NCBI GenBank assembly: GCA_944371605.1 | Contig: CALVXU010000024.1 | Coordinates: 1 to 64,000 of the forward strand | Length of the DNA stretch: 64,000 nt | Source of the DNA: an uncultured Bacilli bacterium | Lineage (GTDB): Bacteria > Bacillota_I > Bacilli_A > RFN20 > CAG-288 | Direction of reading: 5' to 3' | In this document: positions 19,095-27,287 of the stretch, in pieces | Layout: each line of letters opens with the position of its first letter | Numbering within the stretch: the stretch's first letter is position 1 | Notes under the pieces: model-generated | What the model saw: the letters and a program-made list of their open reading frames with translations, nothing else | What the model was told of the DNA's origin: nothing | Database searches by the model: none | Position numbers and translations under genes: made by a program

Positions 19095-19439
19095 ATGGAA
19101 GACGAAAATATCAAAAAAGCTGAACAAGCGACAAAGATGGCTATGCTTCAAGATCGCGCTAAAGAGTTTCAAGATAAGAATCGCGAATTGCAGAACAAAG
19201 AATACCAAGGACGTGTTCAAGGTATAAATATTTCTATGAGAGGCGATTTTGTTGTCAATAATGTTCATATCGATCAAAGCTTTTATGAAACTGCTAGCAA
19301 AGGTCAGATAGAGATAGCGATCACCAAGTGTTTAGCTAATTTACATACTGCTGTTCAAAACGATATCGAGCTATTAGCTAAACAATTCCAAGACGAAATC
19401 GTACGCATGCAAAAAGATAACGGCGATGGAACATATTGA
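19095..19439 (+). CDS. ybaB: YbaB/EbfC-family nucleoid-associated protein
   Basis: This small (114 aa) DNA-binding protein of the YbaB/EbfC family is conserved between dnaX and recR in many bacteria. It forms dimers and is implicated in nucleoid organisation and recombination. A charged N-terminal helix rich in Lys, Glu and Gln precedes the conserved core (VQGINISMRGDFVVNNVHID) and a C-terminal helix with AITKCLANLHTAVQND. I moved the start from a possible ATG at 19077 to 19095, because GGAGGAG at 19082-19088 is spaced 6 bases from it. The end overlaps recR by 14 bp. Confidence 0.9.
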   Translation: MEDENIKKAEQATKMAMLQDRAKEFQDKNRELQNKEYQGRVQGINISMRGDFVVNNVHIDQSFYETASKGQIEIAITKCLANLHTAVQNDIELLAKQFQDEIVRMQKDNGDGTY

Positions 19440-20037
19440 AACAGTTAAAGAATTGATAGCTTGCTATAAAAAGCTTCCTGGGATTGGAACAAAAACAGCT
19501 GAGCGATTAGCATATGCTACTCTTAGGTTATCAAAAATAGATCGTGATGCTTTTCAAGCAGCACTATTTGATTTGGATTCAAAAGTTAAATTATGTCCGC
19601 GATGCGGGACTTTTTTTGAAGATAGGTGCCCTATTTGCTCTGATCCTAAAAGAAATAAACAACTCTTATTAGTTGTCAGTGATAGCAAAGATATCTTGGC
19701 TATTGAAAGAACTAACACTTATAACGGTTTATATTTCACTTTGAATGGAAACCTTTCACCATTAAAGAATAAAACAGCTAAAGATATCGGAATAGATGAA
19801 TTAAAAAAAAGAGTTGAAACCGAGCAGATACAGGAAGTGATTTTAGCACTTCCGACATCCTTAGAAGGTGAGACTACCGCATTATATATAACCAATATTT
19901 TAAAGGATTTACATGATGTGAAGGTTTCTCGTTTGGCTTATGGTATCCCGATTGGTACTAATTTAGAATATTTAGATGAGATGACGATATCTCAATCTCT
20001 TAAAGGAAGAGTAGTTATTTCAGGAGAAAACAAATGA
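19426..20037 (+). CDS. recR: Recombination mediator RecR
   Basis: RecR works with RecO to load RecA on single-stranded DNA at gaps. The helix-hairpin-helix segment LPGIGTKTAERLA is at residues 17-29. The four-Cys zinc finger CPRCGTFFEDRCPIC is at about 57-71, and a Toprim domain follows (LLLVVSDSKDILAIE). The EGETTALY block, equivalent to the usual EGEATALY, is present. In the Toprim the usual acidic pair reads SD rather than the common EE/ES. Length (203 aa) is normal. It overlaps ybaB by 14 bp and tmk by 4 bp, so it is tightly coupled in the operon. Confidence 0.96.
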   Translation: MEHIETVKELIACYKKLPGIGTKTAERLAYATLRLSKIDRDAFQAALFDLDSKVKLCPRCGTFFEDRCPICSDPKRNKQLLLVVSDSKDILAIERTNTYNGLYFTLNGNLSPLKNKTAKDIGIDELKKRVETEQIQEVILALPTSLEGETTALYITNILKDLHDVKVSRLAYGIPIGTNLEYLDEMTISQSLKGRVVISGENK

Positions 20038-20666
20038 ATACAGGTTTATTTATCACTTTTGAAGGGTGTGATGGCTGTGGCAAAACTACGGTGATGAATC
20101 TAGTATGCCAGCAACTTATCAAAAAAGGCTACGATATTTTACAAACCCGTGAGCCCGGTGGAAGCACTATTGCTGAAGAGATCAGAAATATCATTTTAGA
20201 TAAAAAGAATATTTTGATGGATTCTAGAACTGAAGCTTTGCTCTATGCTGCATCAAGAAGACAGCATTTAGTCGAAGTTGTTTTACCGGCTTTAAAAGAA
20301 AATAAAATCGTCATTTGCGATCGCTATCTAGACTCTTCTTTAGCTTATCAAGGATATGCGAGAGAAATCGGCATCGATGAAGTCATGTCGATCAACGCAT
20401 TTGCTATCGATAAGACTTTTCCACAACTGACTATCTATTTGGATTTAACTCCTGAAGAAGGATTGAATCGTATCGCCAAAAATGATCAGCGCGAAGTTAA
20501 TCGTTTAGACTTAGAAAAGCTTTCGTTTCATCAGAAAGTATATGATGGGTATAAAATTTTGATAGATCGTTATCCGGATAGAATCAAAGTTATCGATGCT
20601 AGAAAAGCGATTCAAGAGGAAGTCGATGAATGTTTAAACTTGATATTAGAGAAGATCAATGGATAA
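20034..20666 (+). CDS. tmk: Thymidylate kinase
   Basis: This enzyme phosphorylates dTMP to dTDP with ATP, in the pathway to dTTP. The P-loop reads FEGCDGCGKTT, where the usual form is FEGxDGxGKTT. The DR(Y/H) motif is CDRYLDSSLAYQGY, and REPGGSTIAEEIR binds the dTMP phosphate. The LID region lies around RIAKNDQREVNRLD. The length of 210 aa is typical. It overlaps recR by 4 bp (ATGA) and holB by 8 bp, in the standard Firmicute order of recR, tmk, holB. Confidence 0.96.
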   Translation: MNTGLFITFEGCDGCGKTTVMNLVCQQLIKKGYDILQTREPGGSTIAEEIRNIILDKKNILMDSRTEALLYAASRRQHLVEVVLPALKENKIVICDRYLDSSLAYQGYAREIGIDEVMSINAFAIDKTFPQLTIYLDLTPEEGLNRIAKNDQREVNRLDLEKLSFHQKVYDGYKILIDRYPDRIKVIDARKAIQEEVDECLNLILEKING

Positions 20667-21648
20667 GAAAATATTATTAAAAGCTGAGCCAAAACTAGCA
20701 AAACTGTTTATCAACTCACGTAAGAAAGATCGAGTCGCTAACGCTTATCTTTTATATGGAAATCGCAATGCTCCTTTGAAAGAAACAGCGGTTTATTTAG
20801 CAAAATCTTTAAGTTGTGAACAGGATTTGTTAGCTTGCGATAATTGCCCTAGTTGCAAGAGATTTAACAATGGTATTCGACCAGATTTTTATCTTATTGA
20901 TGGAGAGGAAACCACAATTAAGAAAGATGATATCAAATCATTAGAATCAGCTTTCTCTCTTTCGGCTTTAGAAAAAAATCACCGATTGACATATGTGATC
21001 AATCGGATTGAGAATATCACTGAAGAAGCATCTAATTCCCTATTAAAATTTTTGGAGGAGCCAAAGGAAGGGCAGGTGGCATTTTTGACGACCTATAACA
21101 TACAAAGAGTTCTTCCTACCATTAGATCTAGGTCTTTGGAAATACGTATTGATCCCGTTTCTCCGATAGACTTTTATGAAAGCCTATCAAATGAAGAATT
21201 TATCTTAGATAAAGATGTTCGTAAACATTTATCTACTACTGAAGCCTTTATCATCAGCCGTTTTTATTCGAATATTTCTGAGGTTGAGCAAGTTTTAAAA
21301 GAAGGCTTTTTTGAAACTGGATTTCTAGCTGCTGAAGAATTCCTTAATGACTTAGTGGTTGATCATAAAAAAGCAGCGTTCACTCTTTTAAAATCAACTC
21401 AACATATAAAAGAAGCTCAGTGTTATAATTGGTTATATCTGACCATCAATGAAATCTTTACTTTAGCTTTAGTGAATGATGAATCAGATAATCCATTTCA
21501 GGAGATTATCAAATCATTAGCTATGCATGCTGTCGCTATTAAGAATGGACAAAAAGTGATCAGCGAAGCATTAGCGTTGAAACAGATTAATCTCAATCCG
21601 ACATTGGTCATAGCTAGATTAGCTAAAATAATTAATGAGGAATATTGA
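20659..21648 (+). CDS. holB: DNA polymerase III subunit delta prime
   Basis: This is the stator subunit of the clamp loader. Like other delta-prime proteins it keeps the AAA+ fold and a zinc-type Cys cluster (CEQDLLACDNCPSC). It lacks a working Walker A, since the equivalent segment is LLYGNRNAPLKET. The region LLKFLEEPKEGQVAFLTT and the SRC-like IRSRSLEIRI match the family. The length of 329 aa is normal. It overlaps tmk by 8 bp. Its stop is one base before the ATG of the next gene. Confidence 0.92.
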   Translation: MDKKILLKAEPKLAKLFINSRKKDRVANAYLLYGNRNAPLKETAVYLAKSLSCEQDLLACDNCPSCKRFNNGIRPDFYLIDGEETTIKKDDIKSLESAFSLSALEKNHRLTYVINRIENITEEASNSLLKFLEEPKEGQVAFLTTYNIQRVLPTIRSRSLEIRIDPVSPIDFYESLSNEEFILDKDVRKHLSTTEAFIISRFYSNISEVEQVLKEGFFETGFLAAEEFLNDLVVDHKKAAFTLLKSTQHIKEAQCYNWLYLTINEIFTLALVNDESDNPFQEIIKSLAMHAVAIKNGQKVISEALALKQINLNPTLVIARLAKIINEEY

Positions 21649-21649
21649 T

Positions 21650-22768
21650 ATGATAACTTTAATCGGAGTGCCTTTTGATTTTGCTGGTATGACGTACTAT
21701 TCTACTAGCAAAGACATCGAAATAGGTTCTAAGGTTGTTTGCACCACACCGCATGGGACTTTTATTGGAACTGTAGCAAAGATCAGAAAGCCGAGCGAAG
21801 AAGAACTAGAGAAAACTGACTTTGATACGATTTTCCCATCGATAGATCGCATAGCAAATTTTCAAGATTTAGCTTTTGATCGCGAAGCAAAAGTAAAAGA
21901 AGCTGAAATCACTAGAGTCACTCAACAAGAATCGGATGAATTGAAGTTGAATATGAATATTCTCAATACTTATTTAGACTTATCCAGTGACAAAGCATTG
22001 ATCACATTCACTTCTGATAATCGCGTCGATTTCAGAGAATTAGTCAAAATCTTAATCGGAATGTTCCACCTTCGCATCGAATTGAGACAGATTGGTCCAC
22101 GTGACCAAGCTAAGCTGATCGGTGGTATCGGTGCATGCGGTCTTCCAATCTGTTGTTCGACATTCTTGAACTCTTTTGATGGCATATCGATCGCCATGGC
22201 TAAAAATCAATTGTTAGCCATCAATATTCCAAAATTATCTGGTCAATGTGGGAAATTGATGTGCTGTTTGAAATTTGAAGATGAAGCGTATGCACAACTG
22301 AGACCTACTTTTCCTAAAATTGGAGATAAAATCACTTATCGAAAGTCTGAATATGCAGTGACCGGTTTAAATGTTTTAAGCGGGATTATCACTGCATATA
22401 ATGGCGATAATTACGAAAACTTCACTAAAGAACAATATGAACGGGTTCAGCAAGGATTGGACAAAGGTGATGAAGATGAACTCATCATCGATATGAATTC
22501 TGGCGTGGATTTATCGGGCAAAGGAATCGAAGACACCAAGCAGAGAATCGAACAGATAAAAAAATCTGAAGAGAAACATTTAGAAGATTTGAAGAACAGA
22601 GCTAAGAAAGCCAATAATAATCGTAATCGCAATAATCGCAATAATCATAGCGACTATCATCGCTATTCTAAAAATGCAAAAAAAGACACTGGTTTTATTC
22701 CTGTTTCACAAATAGCTGATCGCGAGGTACTAAATGTCAAAGCTGTCAAACACGATGAAAAAAAATGA
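21650..22768 (+). CDS. ricT: PSP1-domain protein (YaaT/RicT family)
   Basis: This PSP1 C-terminal-domain protein is homologous to Bacillus YaaT/RicT. That protein forms the Y-complex with RicA and RicF, binds Fe-S clusters and assists RNase Y and sporulation phosphorelay control. The conserved block GPRDQAKLIGGIGACGLPIC with CC and the later GQCGKLMCCLKFE contain the expected Cys residues. A C-terminal tail of about 70 residues is rich in Asn, Arg, Lys and His and may bind RNA. I take the ATG at 21650 (MITLIGV), with GAGG 9 bases upstream, instead of the ATG at 21635. The neighbourhood holB-yaaT-rsmI matches Bacillus, though yabA is absent. Confidence 0.9.
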   Translation: MITLIGVPFDFAGMTYYSTSKDIEIGSKVVCTTPHGTFIGTVAKIRKPSEEELEKTDFDTIFPSIDRIANFQDLAFDREAKVKEAEITRVTQQESDELKLNMNILNTYLDLSSDKALITFTSDNRVDFRELVKILIGMFHLRIELRQIGPRDQAKLIGGIGACGLPICCSTFLNSFDGISIAMAKNQLLAINIPKLSGQCGKLMCCLKFEDEAYAQLRPTFPKIGDKITYRKSEYAVTGLNVLSGIITAYNGDNYENFTKEQYERVQQGLDKGDEDELIIDMNSGVDLSGKGIEDTKQRIEQIKKSEEKHLEDLKNRAKKANNNRNRNNRNNHSDYHRYSKNAKKDTGFIPVSQIADREVLNVKAVKHDEKK

Positions 22769-23600
22769 TGCTATTAAGGATGGGACTATCGCTTTAGTTT
22801 CTACTCCGATCGGAAATCTTGCTGACATAACATATCGAGCAGTTGAATACTTGAGAAACGCTGATGTCATCGCTTGTGAAGACACTAGAAACACAAGCAT
22901 TTTGCTCAACCATTATCAAATCAAGCCTAAAAAACTCATCTCACTTTATGCTCAAACAGAAGCGAAAAACTCTATTTCTTTAGTGGATGAAGTAAAAGAA
23001 AAAAAGTTAAAGTTAGCGTATTGTTCAGATGCTGGCATGCCAGGTATTTCAGATCCTGGATCGTTGCTGATCAAAGAGGCTATTAAACAAAATGTCCAGG
23101 TGACAGTTTTGCCTGGGCCTAATGCTGCTCTATCTGCACTAGTTTTATCAGGACTAGATACAGCTGATTTTTCCTTTTATGGTTTCTTGCCTACAAAATC
23201 AGGAAATATAAAAACAATACTAAATAGATTGAAAGAAAATCAAGAGACTTTAATCTTCTACGAATCACCTAATAGAGTAATAAGCACTTTGCATATTATG
23301 AAAGAAATTTTTGGAAATGATAGACAATTTGCTTTAGTTAGAGAATTAACTAAAATCTATGAAGAGGTCATTCGTGGCACTTTAGGAGAAGTCGATGAAT
23401 TGATCAAGGAAGTCAGAGGAGAGTGTGTCATCATAGTTGATGGCTATCATGGTGAAAAAGAGATTGATGAACATTTGCTAAAAAAAGAGATATCGAGATT
23501 ATTAAAAGAAGGCAAGCCATTAAAAGAATGTGCTAAAGAGTTATCTCTCAAATATAATCTTAAGAAAAATCAAATCTATAAATTGGGCTTAGACATTTAA
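22734..23600 (+). CDS. rsmI: 16S rRNA (cytidine1402-2'-O)-methyltransferase
   Basis: This SAM-dependent tetrapyrrole-methylase-fold enzyme modifies C1402 in the decoding centre of 16S rRNA. Family motifs are present: LVSTPIGNLADITYRAVEYL near the N-terminus, CEDTRNTSILL, the glycine-rich SDAGMPGISDPG, and LPGPNAALSALVLSGL. At 288 aa it is full length. The start at 22734 lies 35 bp inside the yaaT gene and has GAGG 7 bases upstream. It is the last gene of the replication operon and ends two bases from the convergent HAD gene, with no terminator between them. Confidence 0.95.
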   Translation: MSKLSNTMKKNDAIKDGTIALVSTPIGNLADITYRAVEYLRNADVIACEDTRNTSILLNHYQIKPKKLISLYAQTEAKNSISLVDEVKEKKLKLAYCSDAGMPGISDPGSLLIKEAIKQNVQVTVLPGPNAALSALVLSGLDTADFSFYGFLPTKSGNIKTILNRLKENQETLIFYESPNRVISTLHIMKEIFGNDRQFALVRELTKIYEEVIRGTLGEVDELIKEVRGECVIIVDGYHGEKEIDEHLLKKEISRLLKEGKPLKECAKELSLKYNLKKNQIYKLGLDI

Positions 23601-23602
23601 AG

Positions 23603-24451
23603 TCAGTCGTGAGTGATATCTGCCGCTTGTTTATAGTGTATTTGAGCTAACTGATCTTGAGATGTCATTTTATCTATGATCAATTTGACAATCTGTTCTA
23701 ATTTGCTGTTCTCAGAATAATTTGCTTCGCATATGAAATCGACTCTTTCATCTGCGAATAATTTAGAAGCTAAAGGCTTTTTGCCACGAGAATAAACAGC
23801 GATTGATTGACCACCTTTTTCTCTCACCAACTTCATGCAAGGTACATCGGTTAATCCATCAGCGATATATATCATATTTCTAAATGGAATAGTGCGATCG
23901 GCTTCAGGAGTGGATTCGTTGATTTTATCATTGTCAGAAATATCTAAAACACCTTTATTGATGCGGAAAAGGAATTGTGTTTTAGTCGTGTAATTGATGA
24001 CGCTTTTCGGCCAAACTGCTATATCATTGATGTATAAAAACTCACAAGCGAAGATTTTTTTGAAATATTTAGAGATAGGGGAGCCCTCGATGATCTCTTT
24101 ATTACCTGAAGATATGACATAATGTTGAATTTCAACATCTTTGCCTTCACCATATTCATCGATTCGTTGGAACCAGGAATCGACTCCTGGGAAAAGCTTG
24201 ACGTTTGCTCCCATTTGCACAAAGCTTTCACGATTGATTGGAAGGTTCTTTTTTTTAGCCTCGTCAAGCATTAAATACATATATGTCAAAAGTGAATCCA
24301 TATGATATTGTTTTGACATCTCATTACATTTATTCCAAAATTCTGTGGGTTTGATATTTAATGCGGGGATAAAAGAATAATTTTGCATGTCTGTTGTGCA
24401 AAGTGTTTTATCGAAATCATAGAGGAGAGCTATTTTTGTCTTATAAGCCAT
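23603..24451 (-). CDS. HAD-superfamily phosphatase (phosphoserine phosphatase-like)
   Basis: This is a 282-residue haloacid-dehalogenase-type hydrolase, presumably cytosolic and Mg-dependent. Motif I is YDFDKTL (nucleophile Asp12, general acid Asp14) and motif II is YVISSGNKEII. Motif IV is MIYIADGLTDVPCM with its acidic residues. A long helical cap region separates motifs I and II. The substrate cannot be told from sequence. Serine-phosphate, nucleotide or sugar phosphatase roles are all possible. I use the ATG at 24451 (MAYKTKIALL) because AAGGAG lies a few bases upstream. It converges on rsmI. Confidence 0.82.
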   Translation of the reverse strand: MAYKTKIALLYDFDKTLCTTDMQNYSFIPALNIKPTEFWNKCNEMSKQYHMDSLLTYMYLMLDEAKKKNLPINRESFVQMGANVKLFPGVDSWFQRIDEYGEGKDVEIQHYVISSGNKEIIEGSPISKYFKKIFACEFLYINDIAVWPKSVINYTTKTQFLFRINKGVLDISDNDKINESTPEADRTIPFRNMIYIADGLTDVPCMKLVREKGGQSIAVYSRGKKPLASKLFADERVDFICEANYSENSKLEQIVKLIIDKMTSQDQLAQIHYKQAADITHD

Positions 24452-24635
24452 ATGTTCTCCTTGTCTTATCATAACATAGATGAAATGTTTTTTCTTATTT
24501 TATCATAAATAAACAATAGAATAGAATATTTACTAAATAGTTGATCATATATAATTTGCATTTAATAAGCTTTGATTTTATAGATGGATTTTTTAGCTGA
24601 ATAAATAAAACAAGCAGAAGAAAATTTATTAAAAA

Positions 24636-24648
24636 CTCACAGTGTGAG
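24636..24648. promoter_or_regulatory. Inverted repeat upstream of the BI-1 family gene (operator candidate)
   Basis: CTCACA-G-TGTGAG is a perfect 6+1+6 inverted repeat. It lies 9 bp before a TTGAAA box and resembles the dyad at 12418-12430, sharing TCAC(A/T)GTGTGA. Confidence 0.4.
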
Positions 24649-24657
24649 ATAAATATG

Positions 24658-24708
24658 TTGAAAATTGGATTTTTTGTCTATAATATATATGTATGTCTAT
24701 GAAAGGAG
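24658..24708 (+). promoter_or_regulatory. Predicted promoter and ribosome site of the BI-1 family gene
   Basis: TTGAAA (24658-24663) is followed by TATAAT (24679-24684) at 15 bp, or by TAATAT (24681-24686) at 17 bp. AAAGGAG (24702-24708) lies 12 bases before the ATG at 24721. Confidence 0.5.
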
Positions 24709-24720
24709 ACATTATTCAAA

Positions 24721-25476
24721 ATGGAAACTTTTACTCCTAAAGATGTCCAAGTCACTGAAAATGAAGTTAAACCGATAACTAATTCCAACGTTTTCCCGAT
24801 GATAAAAGTGTTTTTATGGATGGGATTAGGCTTATTGATCACTGGTATCGTTTCATTAGGATTACCCAATCTTTTAGCACTTATTCCTGCTGAGGCTAGC
24901 AATACAACTTATATCGTATTGATGGTGATCTCAGCTATCATCATGTTCCCATGTGTTTTGATTGTCAATTTCAAAAGTTTGAAACCTAAATCAATAGGGA
25001 TCAGAATCGCCTATATCCTTTATTCTATTGCTATAGGCGTTATGCTTTCTTCAACCTTCATGACCATTTTAGCTGTCGATGGGCCTAATGCTATCATGAC
25101 TATCTCGATGTCGTTTTTAATCTCTGCTGGCTCATTTTTATTGATGGGTCTTATCGGTGCATTGACAAAAAAGAATCTCAGCATTATTTATCCTTTATTA
25201 TCGGCGCTATTAATGGGCTGTTTAATCATTTCGCTCGTAAATGTCTTCATCGGCAGTTCAATCGTTTATTGGATAACTGACTTTGTGATTTTAGGAGTCA
25301 TCTTGGTTGTTTCAGCTGTTGATATCAATCGTGTGAAGAAGTTAGCTCAAGCTAAAGCATTAGATGATAATCAAAATTCTTTAGCCGTTTATTGTGCGTT
25401 TAATCTTTATGTCGACTTTATCAATATCTTCATCAGAGTCTTGATGTACGTATTCCTGTTTGCTCGTAGAGACTAA
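24721..25476 (+). CDS. Bax inhibitor-1/YetJ family membrane protein
   Basis: This is a 251-residue polytopic membrane protein with about seven transmembrane segments after a polar N-terminus. The first segment carries FLWMGLGLLITGIVS. The last two carry the family hallmark NLYVDFINIFIRVLMYVFLF, close to the usual LYLDFINLFLxLL. The bacterial member YetJ is a pH-sensitive calcium leak channel controlled by an Asp pair. Here the Asp in VDFIN is kept. It appears monocistronic, with its own promoter, an upstream inverted repeat and a strong terminator. Confidence 0.85.
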   Translation: METFTPKDVQVTENEVKPITNSNVFPMIKVFLWMGLGLLITGIVSLGLPNLLALIPAEASNTTYIVLMVISAIIMFPCVLIVNFKSLKPKSIGIRIAYILYSIAIGVMLSSTFMTILAVDGPNAIMTISMSFLISAGSFLLMGLIGALTKKNLSIIYPLLSALLMGCLIISLVNVFIGSSIVYWITDFVILGVILVVSAVDINRVKKLAQAKALDDNQNSLAVYCAFNLYVDFINIFIRVLMYVFLFARRD

Positions 25477-25498
25477 TAATTAAATCGATATTGTTTTT

Positions 25499-25535
25499 TA
25501 AGCCTAATGGTGTAAATAAACCGTTAGGCTTTTTT
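25499..25535 (+). terminator. Rho-independent terminator after BI-1 family gene
   Basis: AAGCCTAATGGT pairs with ACCGTTAGGCTT (one G-T wobble) around an 8-base loop, followed by six or more Ts. Confidence 0.9.
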
Positions 25536-25589
25536 AAAACATATGTGATGACCAACTAATATTTTTTGTAATAGAATATAAGACAAGCT

Positions 25590-26096
25590 ATGAATAAAAC
25601 ATTTAAAAAAGAGCCATTTTATTCAAAATTTGTAACTGAAGAGAATCTAGCAAATATCAATTGTGTTAAAACTCGTCGTAAATATTTCAATTACACATTT
25701 GCTATTTCTGTTTTTGCGATGTTACCATCTCTTTTTGCAACTTTTATCGGATTTAATTTCACTCATCTTTTTCCATTGATTATATTTGTCGAGATGATCA
25801 TATCTGAAGCGATTGCGATATTTTTATTGATAAAATTATATTTATTGGACTCTCATTATCATGTGTTTAAAAAAGCGCTCTATTTTTGGTTATTGTATCT
25901 AGGCTTTTTTGTGATAGGAATCTGCGCCTGTATATGTGCTGGATTTAATACCAATTTTATCGGAAATGATGACGGCTCGGTTAAAGTGGTTTTTAATCCA
26001 GCATATTTTTTCTTTATATTTTTTCCGATATATTGCGCATATATTATCTATTGTTATTACGCCTTTATGAAATGCTTTGTCAAATATATGCGTTGA
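25590..26096 (+). CDS. Small four-helix membrane protein of unknown function
   Basis: This is a 168-residue hydrophobic protein with about four membrane segments. They lie at about residues 34-56, 60-84, 98-118 and 138-160. A Gly/Asn/Asp loop (FNTNFIGNDDGSV) sits between the last two. The N-terminus is basic and polar. I do not recognise a family. There is no clear Shine-Dalgarno. A TAGAAT/TATAAG sequence lies about 15 bases before the ATG, so the messenger may have almost no leader. It sits alone between the BI-1 terminator and the str operon promoter. Confidence 0.65.
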   Translation: MNKTFKKEPFYSKFVTEENLANINCVKTRRKYFNYTFAISVFAMLPSLFATFIGFNFTHLFPLIIFVEMIISEAIAIFLLIKLYLLDSHYHVFKKALYFWLLYLGFFVIGICACICAGFNTNFIGNDDGSVKVVFNPAYFFFIFFPIYCAYIIYCYYAFMKCFVKYMR

Positions 26097-26202
26097 GTTA
26101 TAAGTCATATTTATATGTTTTAAATAATTTCTTAAGATTTTTAAATAATTTGTAAAAATAATCGATTCAACCTCATAAATCGTTTAATTGTTTAAAAAAA
26201 GT

Positions 26203-26230
26203 TTGACTTTTAAATGTTATCAATTATAAT
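26203..26230 (+). promoter_or_regulatory. Promoter of the str (rpsL) operon
   Basis: TTGACT (26203-26208) and TATAAT (26225-26230) are separated by 16 bp. Both are near consensus, as expected for a ribosomal protein operon. The predicted transcript starts near 26237. Confidence 0.75.
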
Positions 26231-26236
26231 TTTCTT

Positions 26237-26338
26237 TGTCTATGCACGGGTTTAGCCCGTTCTTTTTATAGAAAGAACAGAAAACGCCCGGAGCTGTGGA
26301 CGAAAAAATTAATAATATTTGCATTCGGGAGGAAAGAA
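26237..26338 (+). promoter_or_regulatory. Structured 5' leader of the rpsL operon
   Basis: This leader of about 100 nt holds a hairpin ACGGG-TTTAG-CCCGT (26246-26260) and an overlapping hairpin GTTCTTT/AAAGAAC (26259-26278). A second CCCG (26287-26290) could pair either with the first CGGG or with CGGG at 26326-26329, which abuts the GGGAGGA ribosome site. This is a candidate ribosomal-protein autoregulatory leader. No known family is recognised. Confidence 0.45.
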
Positions 26339-26764
26339 ATGCCTACTATTAATCAGTTAGTGCGTCATGAAAGACGCCAACCCGTCTACAAGTCTAAATC
26401 ACCTGCTTTAGGCAAGAGATGGGATTCGTTAAACAAGAGAGAAAGATATATTCCTTCTCCACAAAAGAAAGGTGTCTGTACTCGTGTCGGTACTATGACT
26501 CCTAAAAAACCTAACTCTGCTGCTCGTAAATACGCCAGAGTCAGATTATCCAATGGTTATGAAGTCACTGCTTATATCGGCGGTGAAGGTCACAACTTAC
26601 AGGAACACAAAGTCGTCTTGATCAGAGGCGGACATGTTCGTGATTTACCTGGTGTCAGATATCACATCGTCCGTGGTGCCTTAGAATGTTTCGGCGTTGA
26701 AAACCGTAAACAAGGCCGTTCCTTATATGGAACCAAGAAAGACGGCAGCGTCCAGAAGAAGTAG
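26339..26764 (+). CDS. rpsL: Small ribosomal subunit protein uS12
   Basis: This protein of the 30S decoding site is 141 aa, the longer Firmicute form with an insertion near residues 25-40. The conserved loop [18 protein letters not shown] is present with the PNSA Lys pair intact. GEGHNLQEH carries the usual core. The second streptomycin-determining loop reads [13 protein letters not shown]. Arg101 stands where nearly all bacteria have Lys (E. coli K87/K88), and His99 replaces Arg. A GGGAGGA ribosome site lies about 6-12 bases before the ATG. It is the first gene of the conserved rpsL-rpsG-fusA-tuf operon. Confidence 0.97.
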   Translation: MPTINQLVRHERRQPVYKSKSPALGKRWDSLNKRERYIPSPQKKGVCTRVGTMTPKKPNSAARKYARVRLSNGYEVTAYIGGEGHNLQEHKVVLIRGGHVRDLPGVRYHIVRGALECFGVENRKQGRSLYGTKKDGSVQKK

Positions 26765-26787
26765 TTTGAAGAAGGAGTAACTATATT

Positions 26788-27261
26788 ATGCCTAGAAAGA
26801 ATGGTTCTGTTCAAAGAAGAGATGTCCTCCCTGATCCTATCTATAATTCCAAATTAGTAACAAGACTTATCAACCGTATCATGTTAGATGGTAAAAAGGG
26901 TACTGCTCAAACTATCCTCTATGGTGCTTTTGATAAAGTCGCTGCTAAAACTGGAAAACCAGCTCTTGAAGTTTTCGAAATCGCTTTAGGCAACATCATG
27001 CCTGAAGTTGAATTGAAGGCTAGAAGAGTCGGTGCTAGTAACTATCAAGTCCCGATTGAAGTCGCTCCTGAAAGAAAAGTGACTTTAGGCCTTAGATGGT
27101 TAGTCACTTATGCTCGTTTACGTAATGAAAAGAATATGACTGATAAGCTCGCTGGCGAAATCATCGATGCTGCTAATGGCACAGGTGGTGCTGTCAAACG
27201 TCGTGATGATATGCATAAGACCGCTGAAGCCAACAAAGCTTACGCTCATTATCGTTGGTAA
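26788..27261 (+). CDS. rpsG: Small ribosomal subunit protein uS7
   Basis: uS7 binds the 3' major domain of 16S rRNA, nucleates assembly of the 30S head and contacts E-site tRNA. At 157 aa it is full length. Family segments include [20 protein letters not shown], the basic [20 protein letters not shown], and the C-terminal [20 protein letters not shown]. It lies 23 bp after rpsL, preceded by GAAGGAG. In E. coli S7 is the repressor of this operon. Whether it acts here on the unusual leader is unknown. Confidence 0.97.
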   Translation: MPRKNGSVQRRDVLPDPIYNSKLVTRLINRIMLDGKKGTAQTILYGAFDKVAAKTGKPALEVFEIALGNIMPEVELKARRVGASNYQVPIEVAPERKVTLGLRWLVTYARLRNEKNMTDKLAGEIIDAANGTGGAVKRRDDMHKTAEANKAYAHYRW

Positions 27262-27287
27262 TTTGTTTTTAAAAGGAGAAATCACTT

